A stretch of 64,000 nt of DNA from Campylobacter concisus (lineage in GTDB: Bacteria; Campylobacterota; Campylobacteria; Campylobacterales; Campylobacteraceae): positions 1 to 64,000 of the forward strand of contig NZ_PPCE01000006.1 in the NCBI RefSeq assembly GCF_002913715.1, in the 5' to 3' direction. The notes below the pieces were generated by a model. That model had not been told where the DNA came from. It ran no database searches and saw nothing but the letters and a program-made list of their open reading frames with translations. Below, one piece after another: positions 1 through 9,694 of the stretch (position 1 is its first letter; each line of letters opens with the position of its first letter). Position numbers and translations under genes: made by a program.

Positions 1-201
1 CCCTTAAACTAAGCATTATAAAAATATTATTTAATAAATTTTATTTTACAAATCTTACTAATACTTTAGAAATTTCTTATTAATTTTCTTTCTTATTTAT
101 AAAGTCTTTTTATTGGATTTTAATAATTTTTATAAGCTATTTTTAATTTATATGGTTAGATTAATATTTGTAAGAATTTTGTAGTAAATATAAATTTTAA
201 T

Positions 202-225
202 CTTGCCCCTACAATTAGGAGCAAG
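202..225 (-). terminator. Terminator of the ybiT-like gene
   Basis: A 10-bp inverted repeat (CTTGCcCCTA / TAGGaGCAAG, 4-nt loop) lies just after the stop of the minus-strand ABC-F gene. In the minus-strand transcript the single mismatch becomes a G-U pair, so the stem is continuous; it is followed by an AU-rich tract. The rest of positions 1-201 is very AT-rich, and I see no gene or RNA in it. Confidence 0.65.
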
Positions 226-237
226 AAATAACAAATT

Positions 238-1827
238 TTAGCTCTCAAGCCCTAAATTTGCTCTATACTCTTCGTATGTACCTTTAAAATCAACCACTTC
301 GCCATTGCCTTTTAGGTGTAAAATTCTATTTGCAAAGGCGTCTATTAGCTCCCTGTCGTGGCTCACGCAGATAACTGAGCCATTAAAGTTATAAAATGCC
401 TCGCCAAGTGCAATGATAGCCTCGAGATCAAGGTGGTTATTCGGCTCATCCATGACAAGTAAATTTGGTCTATGAAGCATAAGTTGAGCTAGTCTTACTC
501 GGTGTTTTTCACCACCGCTTAGTGCGCCCACTGCCTTTTCTTGCTCAGCACCGCTAAAGAGCATCCTGCCAAGGCACTTTCTGATCTCGTCTATGTCCTT
601 GTTTTTGGCATCTTGTAAGTACTCATAAAGCTTTAGCTCGCCATCTATCTTGTTTACAGTATCTTGTGCAAAATATCCTAGCTCGATGGTCGCACCTATA
701 TGCACCTCGCCCGCGTCAGGCTTTATCTCGCCCATTATGATCTTACAAAGTGTGCTTTTGCCAACGCCGTTGTGGCCGATGATAGCTAGCTTGTCGCCCT
801 TTTCGAGTTTAAAGTTAAAGTTCTCAAATATCACTTTATCATCAAATTTCTTACTTACGTTTTTAAGCTCAATTAGCTCATTGCCTATCTCGCGGTTTGC
901 ACGAAATAATATGCTTGGATCGCGTCTGCTTGATACTGCGATCTCTGCTATGTCAAGCTTTTCAAGCTGTTTTGCACGAGAGGTCGCTTGCTTTGCCTTG
1001 CTCGCATTTGCCGAAAATCTCGCGATAAATTTCTCCAGCTCCTCTTTCTCTTTTAGCTTCTTATCACGCTCCATCTCATGCTGCTTTGCGATTAAATTTG
1101 CAGCCATATACCAGTCGTCATAGTTGCCTGAAAACTCGCGAATTTTCTTAAAATCCACATCCAAAATGTTTGTGCAAACTCTATTTAAAAAGTGCCTATC
1201 GTGGCTGATAACCACAAGTGTGCCCTCGTGACGGTTTAGCTCATTTTCTAGCCACGCGATCGCGTCTATATCAAGGTTGTTTGTCGGCTCGTCTAAAAAC
1301 AAGATGTCTGGCTTTGGAAAGAGCACTTGAGCTAGCAAAACCTTAACTTTATCTGAGTTTTCGACCTCGCTCATGAGCTTATCAAATTCATTTAGTCCAA
1401 GTGAGCTTAAAATTTTTTCTATCCTAGTCTCGTACTCGTAGCTTGGATCCTCTTCAGCACTTATCATCTCAAGCTCACTTAAGCGCTCATTTATCTCATC
1501 TGTAAATTCCTCGCTCATATAGAGTTTCTCTTTCTCTTTGACAGCGTCGTATAGGCGTTTGTTGCCATAAAGCACCGCATCTTTTAGAGTGAAATTTTCA
1601 AACGCAAACTGATCTTGCCCAAGCACGCCAACTTTTAGTCCATTTTCTATGATGATCTCGCCGCTAGTTGGCTCGATAGCTCCGCTTAAAATTTTTAAAA
1701 ATGTCGATTTGCCAGCGCCATTTGCACCGATTAGTCCATATCTGTTGTGGCGATTTAGCTTTAAATTTACATCCTCAAATAGCAAACTGCTTGCAAATCT
1801 TTGAGTAAGTCCCCTAACTTCTAACAT
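238..1827 (-). CDS. ybiT: ABC-F family ATPase, YbiT-type
   Basis: Soluble ABC-F protein of 529 aa with two ATP-binding domains and no membrane segments. ABC-F proteins act at the ribosomal E site as translation factors. Domain 1 has Walker A GANGAGKST and Walker B LFLDEPTNNLD, but its signature is degenerate (MSEVENSDKVKVLLAQ instead of LSGG), which is the YbiT pattern. The linker carries the YbiT-like RFSANASKAKQATSRAKQ stretch. Domain 2 has GHNGVGKST, LSGGEKHRVRLA and DEPNNHLD. ATG start with AAGGAA upstream. It appears monocistronic, with a hairpin terminator. An antibiotic-resistance role is not indicated. Confidence 0.93.
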   Translation of the reverse strand: MLEVRGLTQRFASSLLFEDVNLKLNRHNRYGLIGANGAGKSTFLKILSGAIEPTSGEIIIENGLKVGVLGQDQFAFENFTLKDAVLYGNKRLYDAVKEKEKLYMSEEFTDEINERLSELEMISAEEDPSYEYETRIEKILSSLGLNEFDKLMSEVENSDKVKVLLAQVLFPKPDILFLDEPTNNLDIDAIAWLENELNRHEGTLVVISHDRHFLNRVCTNILDVDFKKIREFSGNYDDWYMAANLIAKQHEMERDKKLKEKEELEKFIARFSANASKAKQATSRAKQLEKLDIAEIAVSSRRDPSILFRANREIGNELIELKNVSKKFDDKVIFENFNFKLEKGDKLAIIGHNGVGKSTLCKIIMGEIKPDAGEVHIGATIELGYFAQDTVNKIDGELKLYEYLQDAKNKDIDEIRKCLGRMLFSGAEQEKAVGALSGGEKHRVRLAQLMLHRPNLLVMDEPNNHLDLEAIIALGEAFYNFNGSVICVSHDRELIDAFANRILHLKGNGEVVDFKGTYEEYRANLGLES

Positions 1828-1889
1828 TATTTTTCCTTGAATTTATTTTTTGCGATTTTGCCTAAAATTTGATTAAAAAGCCATTTTTG

Positions 1890-2435
1890 CTACTTTAGCC
1901 TAAAATGACCTGTGATCTTGTAGCTATAAAGTATGTTTTCTTCTTGCACGCCAGAGCCGATATTGTGGATGACAAGCGGTATTTGGCCTTCAAATTTATC
2001 TGAGATCACGCCAATGTGAGGTAAATTTCTTGGCAGCATCCATGTGACGATATCCCCCGGCAAAAATTTATCATCGCTCACCTCAAAACCTTTTCTTTTT
2101 AGATAGGTAGCGATGTTTAAAACACGCCTGTGATCAATGTTTTTATCAGCCTTTTTAAGTCCCCACCTTTTAGGATAACTTACGAAATTTATACTCATAT
2201 CTTCAAAAATGAGTCTTTGCAGATCCATATCCTGATGCCGTAGCGCCCTTACCACAACGTCGGTGCAAACGCCCTTTTTGATATCCACGTCGCCCATTGG
2301 GTAGGCGAGCCTTTCGTAGCTTGGATCGTAACTTAGCGTCACGCCGATCTGCGACCTAGCGTCATTTACAAATTTGCTCGCCGAAAAGGCAAAAATTTGC
2401 GTGGCAAAAAGAGCCAAAAGTAGAAATTTCTTCAT
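1890..2435 (-). CDS. DUF1287 family exported protein
   Basis: A 181-aa protein with an N-terminal signal peptide (MKKFLLLALFATQIFAFS), so probably periplasmic. It matches the DUF1287 family, which has an NlpC/P60-like cysteine-hydrolase fold. Candidate active-site residues are the Cys of GVCTDVVVRA near residue 57 and a His in HIGVISD or HNIGSG. The substrate is unknown; a cell-wall role would fit the fold but is inference. It starts 3 nt after the pgi stop and so belongs to the galU-pgi transcription unit. Confidence 0.8.
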   Translation of the reverse strand: MKKFLLLALFATQIFAFSASKFVNDARSQIGVTLSYDPSYERLAYPMGDVDIKKGVCTDVVVRALRHQDMDLQRLIFEDMSINFVSYPKRWGLKKADKNIDHRRVLNIATYLKRKGFEVSDDKFLPGDIVTWMLPRNLPHIGVISDKFEGQIPLVIHNIGSGVQEENILYSYKITGHFRLK

Positions 2436-2438
2436 TTT

Positions 2439-3659
2439 CTACTTTAAAAGCATAGTTTTTAGGATACGTTTTCCTATCTCAACGCCTGGCTGATCGTAGG
2501 TGTTGATGCCTAGCATGATACCAGTGGCCGAGGTTAGTAGCTCGTAATAAAAAATGAGCCAGCCAGTATGAAACTCATCAAGCCTCTCAAGCGTGATAGT
2601 ATCGACACTTATGCCCTCTTGCACTAGCGCCATAGCTGTCGCGTCGCATTGCAAATTTATAAGCTCATTTAGGCTTAGACCCGCTACAAAATCGCACTCT
2701 TCAAGCCCTTTTAGGCTTAAATTTGGGATAGCCTTGTCGCTTGCGTGATCTTTTATCTTTATAAATGTCACGCTCTTATCTTTTACGCCGTCCATGATAA
2801 GCTGCAAAAAGCTGTGTTGATCGCGGCTACCAACAAGTCCAACTGGCGTAAGGCCGACCCTTTTATAGCCTCTTTTTTTACCAAGGCTCTCTGCCCAAAG
2901 CTGCACGTACCAGTCATTAAATTCAAAAAATCTATCGCAGTAGCTAAAAATGACATTTATACTGGCATTTCTGCTAGTGGCGTAGTGGTAGGCCTTAGCG
3001 ATGATAGAGCTATCTTTTTGCTCGATGTATTGCTTCTTGCAAGCAAGTGCGCCCTCCAAAAGTGCCTTTATATCGTAGCCACAGATACCAAGAGGCACAA
3101 GACCGATCGCACTTAGCACGCTAAATCTTCCGCCAACATTTTTTGGGATGTTAAAAAATTTAATGTCATTTTCTTTGGCAAAATTTTCTAAATTTGTGCC
3201 TGGATCAGTTATGATGAGGAAATTTTTGCCTAAATTTTGAGGCTTAAAGTCATCAAGCAAGCACTTAAAAATAGTGATCGTCTCGATCGTATTGCCTGAT
3301 TTTGAGCTTATTATAAAAAGTGTCTCGTCAAATTTCACCCCATCAAGCGTGCTTTTGTAGCTGCAAGGATCGACGTTATCTAAAAACAAAAGCTCTCTTT
3401 TTATCCCCTTTGTGCCATCAAGCATTGATTTTAGCGCCTTTACGCCAAGACTGCTGCCACCAATGCCAACAAGTACTACATTTTTGATATGAGCTAGCCC
3501 CTTTTCATACTCTTCTATCTCGCCAAGCAAATTTTGCCCAAGAGCTGGCAGGTGGTAGTAGCCTATCTCGCCGCTTTCGTACTCGTCGTTTATGCGTTTG
3601 GCGTAGGAGCCAATAACCTCGCTGCTTGCAAAGTTAAATTTAAATGAAGTTTCTATCAT
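2439..3659 (-). CDS. pgi: Glucose-6-phosphate isomerase
   Basis: Interconverts glucose-6-P and fructose-6-P in the cytoplasm. In Campylobacter, which lacks a complete classical glycolysis, this mostly serves gluconeogenesis and sugar-nucleotide supply. The 406 aa (short-form Pgi) contain two SIS-type phosphosugar-binding motifs, VGIGGSSLGVKAL near residue 64 and ISSKSGNTIETI near 117, and the C-terminal QPGVEIGK motif. The start overlaps the galU stop by 4 nt, so the two are translationally coupled. Confidence 0.96.
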   Translation of the reverse strand: MIETSFKFNFASSEVIGSYAKRINDEYESGEIGYYHLPALGQNLLGEIEEYEKGLAHIKNVVLVGIGGSSLGVKALKSMLDGTKGIKRELLFLDNVDPCSYKSTLDGVKFDETLFIISSKSGNTIETITIFKCLLDDFKPQNLGKNFLIITDPGTNLENFAKENDIKFFNIPKNVGGRFSVLSAIGLVPLGICGYDIKALLEGALACKKQYIEQKDSSIIAKAYHYATSRNASINVIFSYCDRFFEFNDWYVQLWAESLGKKRGYKRVGLTPVGLVGSRDQHSFLQLIMDGVKDKSVTFIKIKDHASDKAIPNLSLKGLEECDFVAGLSLNELINLQCDATAMALVQEGISVDTITLERLDEFHTGWLIFYYELLTSATGIMLGINTYDQPGVEIGKRILKTMLLK

Positions 3660-4477
3660 TTACTGCGCTCGTAAAAGAAATTTGTAGCCTCGACAAAGCC
3701 GTCGATACTGCCGCAGTCAAACCTCTTGCCCTTAAATTTATAAGCTAGTACCATGCCATCTTTTGCCTGCGTTTTTAGCGCGTCCGTGATCTGAATTTCG
3801 CCGTTTTTACCTGGTTTTGTTCGCTCTAAGATGTTAAAAATATCTGGCGTTAGGATGTAGCGGCCAATTATCGCTAAATTTGTCGGAGCCTCGGCAGGAT
3901 CAGGCTTTTCAACCATATCATCGACCATTATGAGATCATCTTCTATAAACCTACCGCTTACGACGCCATAAGACTTAGTCTGCTCTTTTGGCACCTCCAT
4001 CACCGCAACGACGCTGCAGCGATACTTTTCATAAATTTTAACCATTTGCGAAAGCACGCCCTCGCCATTTTCATTTATACATAGATCATCTGCCAAAATA
4101 ACCCCAAAAGCTTCATCTCGAACTAGCGTTTTACCCGTATAAATGGCGTGTCCAAGCCCTTTCATAGCATTTTGCCTAGTAAATGAAAATGTGCATGAGC
4201 TCATTAAATTTCTAACTTCGCTTAGTAGTGACTCTTTTGAACTGCCTGCGATCTCTTTTTCTAGCTCGTAGCTAATGTCAAAATAGTCCTCAAGCGCCCT
4301 TTTTCCGCGTCCTGTGACAAATGCCATATTATCCATGCCAGCCTCAAGCGCCTCATCAACGCCGTAGTGAATGAGCGGTTTTGTAAGTATTGGCAACATC
4401 TCTTTTGGGAGCGATTTTGTAGCTGGTAAAAACCTCGTTCCGTATCCAGCCGCTGGAAATAGGCAAGTTTGTATCAT
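3656..4477 (-). CDS. galU: UTP-glucose-1-phosphate uridylyltransferase
   Basis: Makes UDP-glucose from glucose-1-P and UTP for LOS and glycan synthesis. The 273 aa carry the nucleotidyltransferase signature FPAAGYGTRFLPATKSLPKE at residues 7-26, the LADD metal-binding site and the VEKP motif, with normal length for the family. First gene of galU-pgi-DUF1287. The promoter must lie in the 126-nt divergent space shared with the yigZ-like gene; a TATATTA-type -10 is visible there on the minus strand. Confidence 0.95.
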   Translation of the reverse strand: MIQTCLFPAAGYGTRFLPATKSLPKEMLPILTKPLIHYGVDEALEAGMDNMAFVTGRGKRALEDYFDISYELEKEIAGSSKESLLSEVRNLMSSCTFSFTRQNAMKGLGHAIYTGKTLVRDEAFGVILADDLCINENGEGVLSQMVKIYEKYRCSVVAVMEVPKEQTKSYGVVSGRFIEDDLIMVDDMVEKPDPAEAPTNLAIIGRYILTPDIFNILERTKPGKNGEIQITDALKTQAKDGMVLAYKFKGKRFDCGSIDGFVEATNFFYERSK

Positions 4478-4564
4478 TTTAGTCCTTCATGAAAAATTGC
4501 AAAATTCTACTATCTTTTCCTTAATAATATAAATTTCTCTGAATTTACAAGGCTTTAATTAGCA

Positions 4565-4630
4565 AATTGATAAGATTTTTAAAATTTAAGTAAAAGAGCA
4601 AATTTGCAGACAATTGATAGGATTTTTAAA
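4565..4630 (+). repeat. Imperfect 19-bp direct repeat around the yigZ-like start
   Basis: AATTGATA(A/G)GATTTTTAAA occurs at 4565-4583 and again at 4612-4630, identical at 18 of 19 positions. The second copy encodes residues 4-9 of the YigZ-like protein. The copies are 47 nt apart, not a multiple of three, so the upstream copy is not an in-frame extension. Confidence 0.6.
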
Positions 4631-5239
4631 GCCCAGCTTGATATAAAAAAGTCAAATTTTTTAGCATTTTTGTGCCCGATAAGCGAATTTAAAAGCTTGC
4701 ATAAACGCCTAAAAGAGGAGCATTTTAAGGCTGTTCACGTAGTTTGGGCGACAAGAGAGCTAAACAAATACGGGCAAATTGTCGAAAATCAAAGCGACGA
4801 TGGCGAGCCAAAGGGCACTAGCGGTCAGCCAAGCCTAAACGCGCTAAGGGGTGCTGATCTTATAAATGTTGGCGTCTTGATAGTTCGCTACTTTGGCGGG
4901 ATAAAGCTTGGCACTGGAGGGCTTGTTAGAGCCTACTCTGGGGCTGTAAATGAGGTGATAAATGAAGCCATAAAAGATGGTGGCGTGATGAAATTTGAGA
5001 TAAAAGATGAGACTAAATTTTTTACGCCATTTTCACTGATGAGCCGCTTTGAGCACTATTTTGCCACTAAAAATTTAAGCGAGTTTGAAAGAGAATTTAA
5101 TGACTCTGGAGCGATTTGGAGCATAAATTTAAACGAGGCTAAGTTTACCGAGCTATTTAAATTTTGCAAAGAATTTGAAGCAAGCGAATTTAAATTTCTA
5201 GCCTTACCACTTGCCAGCAAAGCGCTGTTTATTTATTAA
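4604..5239 (+). CDS. YigZ/IMPACT family protein
   Basis: A 211-aa protein of the UPF0029/IMPACT family. The N-terminal domain shows the family core: KAVHVVWATRE, DDGEPKGTSGQP and VRYFGGIKLGTGGLVRAY (residues 45-115). The C-terminal part matches the smaller YigZ C-domain in length. Biochemical function in bacteria is not settled; eukaryotic IMPACT acts on translational control. The assigned start is TTG with little Shine-Dalgarno support. Monocistronic, or co-transcribed with lgt 36 nt downstream. Confidence 0.85.
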   Translation: MQTIDRIFKAQLDIKKSNFLAFLCPISEFKSLHKRLKEEHFKAVHVVWATRELNKYGQIVENQSDDGEPKGTSGQPSLNALRGADLINVGVLIVRYFGGIKLGTGGLVRAYSGAVNEVINEAIKDGGVMKFEIKDETKFFTPFSLMSRFEHYFATKNLSEFEREFNDSGAIWSINLNEAKFTELFKFCKEFEASEFKFLALPLASKALFIY

Positions 5240-5275
5240 TTGTAAAATCGCACAAATTTAAAAAGAAAGTAAAAA

Positions 5276-6091
5276 ATGGAAATTTGGAACGACATTTATA
5301 ACCACTTTAACCCAGTCGCCTTTAGCGTCTTTGGCTTTAGCGTGCACTGGTATGGGCTTATGTATATCTTAGCTCTTGTTTTGGCACTTGCCATGGCAAA
5401 GTATCTCGTTAAAAAAGATAAAATCCCAATCTCAAATCAGCTTTTGGATAATTACTTTTTCTGGGTTGAAATAGGCGTTATTTTAGGCGCTAGGCTTGGC
5501 TGGGTTTTAGTCTATTCAGGCGAAGTAAGCTACTACTTGACACAACCTTGGCAAATTTTTAATCCATTTCATAACGGCGAATTTATAGGAATTCGTGGCA
5601 TGAGTTACCACGGAGCAGTAGTTGGCTTTTTGCTTGCGACATATCTATTTTGCAAAAGGTATAAACAAAATTTATGGCAGCTACTTGATCTTTGTGCCGT
5701 TTGCATACCTTTTGGCTATACATTTGGCAGGATCGGGAATTTCTTAAATCAAGAGCTTTTTGGGCGAGTTACGGATATGCCTTGGGCGATAAATGTTTTT
5801 GGGCAACCAAGACATCCTAGTCAGCTTTATGAGGCATTCTTAGAAGGTTTAGTTATTTTTATTATTTTATTTTTATATAGGAAATTTAAGAAATTTAATG
5901 GCGAACTGATCGCGCTTTATGCTATTTTATACACTTTTGCAAGATTTATTTGCGAGTTTTTTAGAGAGCCTGATTCAGGACTTGGATTTATTATTTTTGA
6001 TCTTTCAATGGGTCAAATTTTATCACTTATCATGTGTGGTTTTGGAATTTTTATTTATGCCATGCTTTATAAAAAATTTTCAAAGCTCTAA
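5276..6091 (+). CDS. lgt: Prolipoprotein diacylglyceryl transferase
   Basis: Inner-membrane enzyme that moves diacylglycerol from phosphatidylglycerol onto the lipobox cysteine of prolipoproteins, the first lipoprotein maturation step. The 271 aa are strongly hydrophobic with about seven membrane segments. It carries [11 protein letters not shown], with the essential His, near residue 106 and the Lgt signature [14 protein letters not shown] near 150. Substrates in this window include the solute-binding lipoprotein at 30777-31550 and FlpA. ATG start preceded by AAGAAAGT. Confidence 0.96.
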   Translation: MEIWNDIYNHFNPVAFSVFGFSVHWYGLMYILALVLALAMAKYLVKKDKIPISNQLLDNYFFWVEIGVILGARLGWVLVYSGEVSYYLTQPWQIFNPFHNGEFIGIRGMSYHGAVVGFLLATYLFCKRYKQNLWQLLDLCAVCIPFGYTFGRIGNFLNQELFGRVTDMPWAINVFGQPRHPSQLYEAFLEGLVIFIILFLYRKFKKFNGELIALYAILYTFARFICEFFREPDSGLGFIIFDLSMGQILSLIMCGFGIFIYAMLYKKFSKL

Positions 6092-6145
6092 TATAAGTGT
6101 TTAAAAAATATTAAAGTAAAAATCTGCTAGCATTAGCTTTATCAA

Positions 6146-6173
6146 TTAATACTAATATTTAAATTAGTATTAA
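6146..6173. promoter_or_regulatory. 11-bp inverted repeat upstream of frdC
   Basis: Perfect dyad TTAATACTAAT, 6-nt spacer, ATTAGTATTAA, ending 37 nt before the frdC start. Its size and position suit a dimeric regulator's operator overlapping the frd promoter. As RNA it would form an A/U-only stem, so a terminator is unlikely. The regulator is not identified. Confidence 0.55.
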
Positions 6174-6210
6174 GAAATGATAATTTATTTCAAATTTCTT
6201 AGGAGGGCTC

Positions 6211-6909
6211 ATGACCGGGCTTATAGAAGGTTTTTTGGGAAAACGGTCGGACGACAAAAAAAGTCGCACTCCAGCCGCTTGGGATAGATGGCAAAGTATT
6301 ACAGGGTTTATTTTGGCCTGTTTTATATTGTGCCATATGGTTTTTACTTCTACCATACTACTTGGCAAAGACGCATTTAACGCTGTCGTAGGGTTTGCGG
6401 AGGCTAAATTTTTATTCGGCGAGGCTACATGGTGGATCACTAACGTCATAGCTGCGGTAATATTTGCCATTTTTATCGCTCATGCATTTTTAGCTATGAG
6501 AAAATTTCCAGCAAACTACAGACAATATCTAATGTTTAGAGGCCACAAAGACCGCATGAAGCATCTTGATACTACGCTTTGGTGGTTTCAGTTTTTAACC
6601 GGTTTTGCGCTATTTTTTGCAGCCAGCGCACACTTAGTAGATATAGTCTTTGGTGGACATATTACTGCCGACAAATCAGCGGCTGCATTTCATCAATTAG
6701 AAATTTTCTACTTCGCACTACTTGTTTTCATGGTCGTTCACGCTAGTATCGGTATGTACCGCTTGTATGTCAAATGGATAAGCATTGATGGTGCAAATAA
6801 GCACGAAATGTTTGCCAAAAGAAATAAGGCAAAAACAATTGTATTTGCCGTTTATGGCATACTTGCTATAATTGCGCTAATCGCCGATTTCGTGTGGATC
6901 AGCCATTAA
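6211..6909 (+). CDS. frdC: Fumarate reductase cytochrome b subunit
   Basis: Membrane diheme cytochrome b of the menaquinol:fumarate reductase, Wolinella/Campylobacter type. It takes electrons from menaquinol for fumarate respiration. The 232 aa have five hydrophobic segments and several conserved histidines for heme b ligation (e.g. CHMVFTS, IAHAFLAMR, SAHLVDI, VVHASIGMY). Strong Shine-Dalgarno TAGGAGGG 3 nt before the ATG. First gene of frdCAB, the usual epsilonproteobacterial order. Confidence 0.96.
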   Translation: MTGLIEGFLGKRSDDKKSRTPAAWDRWQSITGFILACFILCHMVFTSTILLGKDAFNAVVGFAEAKFLFGEATWWITNVIAAVIFAIFIAHAFLAMRKFPANYRQYLMFRGHKDRMKHLDTTLWWFQFLTGFALFFAASAHLVDIVFGGHITADKSAAAFHQLEIFYFALLVFMVVHASIGMYRLYVKWISIDGANKHEMFAKRNKAKTIVFAVYGILAIIALIADFVWISH

Positions 6910-6923
6910 AAAGGAGCTAGAAG

Positions 6924-8942
6924 ATGAATGTAAAATATTATGATGCATTGGTAATTGGTGGTGGTCTAGCTGGTCTTAGAGCTGCTGTGGCTGCTGGAGA
7001 AAAGGGCTTAAGCACCGTCGTTTTAAGTCTCATACCTGTAAAGCGCTCGCACTCTGCGGCTGCGCAAGGCGGTATGCAAGCCTCTTTGGGAAATTCAAAA
7101 ATGAGCGAAGGCGACAACGAGGACGTACACTTTGCCGATACGGTAAAAGGTAGCGACTGGGGCTGCGATCAGCAAGTCGCGCGTATGTTTTGTCAAACCG
7201 CGCCTAAGGCGATTCGCGAACTAGCGGCTTGGGGCGTGCCTTGGACTCGTATAACAAAAGGCGAGAGAAGCGCTATCATCAACGCTCAAAAAACAACTAT
7301 CGTAGAAAAAGAAGAGGTCCACGGACTCATCCACTCTCGCGACTTTGGCGGAACTAAAAAATGGAGAACATGCTTTACGGCCGACGCCACCGGTCACACT
7401 ATGCTTTTTGCCGTAGCAAACGAAGCTCTAAAGCACAACGTCGAAATTCATGACAGAAAAGAAGCTATCGCGCTAATCCACGCAAACAACCGCTGTTACG
7501 GCGCGATCGTTCGCGATCTAGTTAACGGCGAGATCACGGCATACGTCGCAAAAGGCACTCTAATAGCTACAGGCGGCTACGGCAGGGTTTATAAACACAC
7601 TACAAACGCCGTAGTTTGCGAGGGTATCGGCGCGGCCATCGCACTTGAGACTGGCGTAGCTCAGCTTGGCAACATGGAAGCTGTTCAGTTTCACCCGACT
7701 CCGATCGTTCCAAGCGGTATCTTGCTAACGGAAGGTTGCCGCGGCGACGGCGGAATTTTACGCGACGTGGACGGATATCGCTTTATGCCTGACTACGAGC
7801 CTGAGAAAAAAGAACTAGCTAGCCGCGACGTCGTAAGCCGCCGCATCATGGAACATATCCGCGCAGGCAAGGGCGTACCTAGCCCATACGGATATCACGT
7901 TTGGCTAGATATCTCGATCCTAGGACGCGAGCATATCGAGAAAAACTTACGCGATGTTCAAGAAATTTGCGAAATTTTTAACGGTATCGATCCTGCCGAC
8001 ACCGAAGTGTATACCGACGAAAACGGTCGCCAACGCGGTAAAGGCTGGGCGCCGATCCTACCTATGCAGCACTACTCTATGGGCGGCATAAAAACTAAGC
8101 CAACTGGCGAGAGCCCGACGCTAGCTGGCCTATTTAGCGCCGGCGAGGCTGCTTGCTGGGATATGCACGGATTTAACCGTCTAGGCGGCAACTCCGTTTC
8201 AGAAACCGTCGTAGCTGGCATGATCGTTGGGGACTATTTTGCCGACTACTGCGGCAGCCACGAGATAGATATAAATACCGCAGATATCGAAAAATTCGTT
8301 AAAAAAGAGGAAGACTATCTAAAAAGCCTAGTCGAAAAAGAGGGCAAATTTAACGTATTTGAGATCAAAAACAAGATGAAAGACATCATGTGGGAGCACG
8401 TAGCGATCTTTAGAACTGGCGAAGGTCTAGCCGTAGCGGTAAAAGAGCTTGAAGAGCTTTATAAGCAATCTTTAGATGTTAAAGTCACCAATAAGGCGCT
8501 ATTTGGCAACCCTGAGCTTGAGGAAGCCTACCGTGTACCAAAGATGCTAAAACTAGCCCTTTGTATCGCAAAAGGCGCGCTTGATCGCACCGAGAGCCGC
8601 GGAGCGCACTGCCGTGAGGACTATCCGAAACGCGACGACCTAAACTGGCTAAACAGAACTCTAACTAGCTGGAAAGAGGGCGATACACTACCGACTATCG
8701 TGTATGAGCCACTTGATATTATGAAAATGGAGATGCCACCAGCATTTAGAGGCTATGGTGCGAAAGGTAATATTATTGAGCATCCAGATAGTGCCATCCG
8801 CCAAAAAGAGGTTGATGAAATTCGTGAGAAAATGCAAGCTGAAGGTAAGAGCAGACAAGAAATTCAAGAGGCTTTAATGCACTATGATCTTCAACCAAAA
8901 TATAAAGCACCAAACGAAAGAGCAGGAATAGGATATGAGTAG
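6924..8942 (+). CDS. frdA: Fumarate reductase flavoprotein subunit
   Basis: Catalytic subunit (672 aa) reducing fumarate with covalently bound FAD. It has the N-terminal dinucleotide fold [12 protein letters not shown], the FAD-attachment region [14 protein letters not shown] (His near residue 43) and the catalytic [21 protein letters not shown] region near 256. Overlaps frdB by 8 nt. Composition is uneven: about codons 27-590 have high GC3 (sampled lines 48-58% GC), while the start and last ~230 nt are AT-richer. Confidence 0.97.
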   Translation: MNVKYYDALVIGGGLAGLRAAVAAGEKGLSTVVLSLIPVKRSHSAAAQGGMQASLGNSKMSEGDNEDVHFADTVKGSDWGCDQQVARMFCQTAPKAIRELAAWGVPWTRITKGERSAIINAQKTTIVEKEEVHGLIHSRDFGGTKKWRTCFTADATGHTMLFAVANEALKHNVEIHDRKEAIALIHANNRCYGAIVRDLVNGEITAYVAKGTLIATGGYGRVYKHTTNAVVCEGIGAAIALETGVAQLGNMEAVQFHPTPIVPSGILLTEGCRGDGGILRDVDGYRFMPDYEPEKKELASRDVVSRRIMEHIRAGKGVPSPYGYHVWLDISILGREHIEKNLRDVQEICEIFNGIDPADTEVYTDENGRQRGKGWAPILPMQHYSMGGIKTKPTGESPTLAGLFSAGEAACWDMHGFNRLGGNSVSETVVAGMIVGDYFADYCGSHEIDINTADIEKFVKKEEDYLKSLVEKEGKFNVFEIKNKMKDIMWEHVAIFRTGEGLAVAVKELEELYKQSLDVKVTNKALFGNPELEEAYRVPKMLKLALCIAKGALDRTESRGAHCREDYPKRDDLNWLNRTLTSWKEGDTLPTIVYEPLDIMKMEMPPAFRGYGAKGNIIEHPDSAIRQKEVDEIREKMQAEGKSRQEIQEALMHYDLQPKYKAPNERAGIGYE

Positions 8943-9654
8943 AAAAATAACCATAAAAGCATTTAAATATAATCCATTAAGCAAAATTTCAAAACCACAT
9001 TTTGCGACCTACGAGCTAGAAGAGACTGATGGCATGACATTATTTATCGCGTTAAATATGATTCGCGAGAAATTTGACCCAGATCTTAGCTTTGACTTTG
9101 TTTGTCGTGCTGGAATTTGTGGAAGTTGTGGCATGCTTGTAAATGGCAAGCCAAGATTAGCTTGTAGAACTCTTACTAAAGATTTTGAAAGCGGAGTAAT
9201 TGAGCTTATGCCTTTGCCAGTATTTAAGTTACTAAAAGACTTAAGCGTAGATACGGGCAACTGGATGAATGCGATGAGTAGGCGTGTGGAGAGCTGGATA
9301 CATACAGACCACGAGACCGATATCTCTAAGCTTGAGGAAAAGGTTGAGCCCGAAGTAGCGCAGGAAGTATTTGAGCTTGATCGCTGCATCGAGTGCGGTA
9401 TCTGCGTAGCTGCATGCGGTACGGCTATCATGAGGCCTGATTTCATCGGTGCGGTCGGACTTAACCGCGTAGCTAGGTTTAAAATCGACGCGCTTGATAA
9501 ACGAACCGATGAGGACTTTTACGAGCTTATCGGCGACGATGACGGCGTATTTGGCTGTATGACTTTGCTAGGCTGTGAAGACAACTGCCCTAAACACTTA
9601 CCACTTCAAAGCCGCATAGCTTATATGCGTAGAAAAATGGCTGCTATAAAGTAG
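8935..9654 (+). CDS. frdB: Fumarate reductase iron-sulfur subunit
   Basis: Electron-transfer subunit (239 aa) between FrdC hemes and FrdA flavin. It has the [2Fe-2S] motif [10 protein letters not shown] with a later Cys in PRLAC (residues ~58-77), then [12 protein letters not shown] and [12 protein letters not shown] for the [4Fe-4S] and [3Fe-4S] clusters. The first ~300 nt are AT-rich with TGT cysteine codons; from about 9245 composition becomes GC-rich with TGC codons. A hairpin terminator follows the stop. Confidence 0.97.
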   Translation: MSRKITIKAFKYNPLSKISKPHFATYELEETDGMTLFIALNMIREKFDPDLSFDFVCRAGICGSCGMLVNGKPRLACRTLTKDFESGVIELMPLPVFKLLKDLSVDTGNWMNAMSRRVESWIHTDHETDISKLEEKVEPEVAQEVFELDRCIECGICVAACGTAIMRPDFIGAVGLNRVARFKIDALDKRTDEDFYELIGDDDGVFGCMTLLGCEDNCPKHLPLQSRIAYMRRKMAAIK

Positions 9655-9658
9655 CAAA

Positions 9659-9675
9659 GGGGCTGTAAAAGCCCC
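9659..9675. terminator. Bidirectional hairpin after frdB
   Basis: GGGGCT-GTAAA-AGCCCC forms a 6-bp GC-rich stem 4 nt after the frdB stop and downstream of the convergent small membrane gene. There is only a weak T-rich tail on either strand. Confidence 0.65.
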
Positions 9676-9694
9676 AAATTTACTTCTAAATTTG

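Noticed and set aside
650..1123. Plus-strand open frame inside the ybiT-like gene
   Set aside because: Shadow of a well-supported ABC-F gene, Ser/Ile-rich with no start signals. Similar antisense frames throughout the window were dropped for the same reason.
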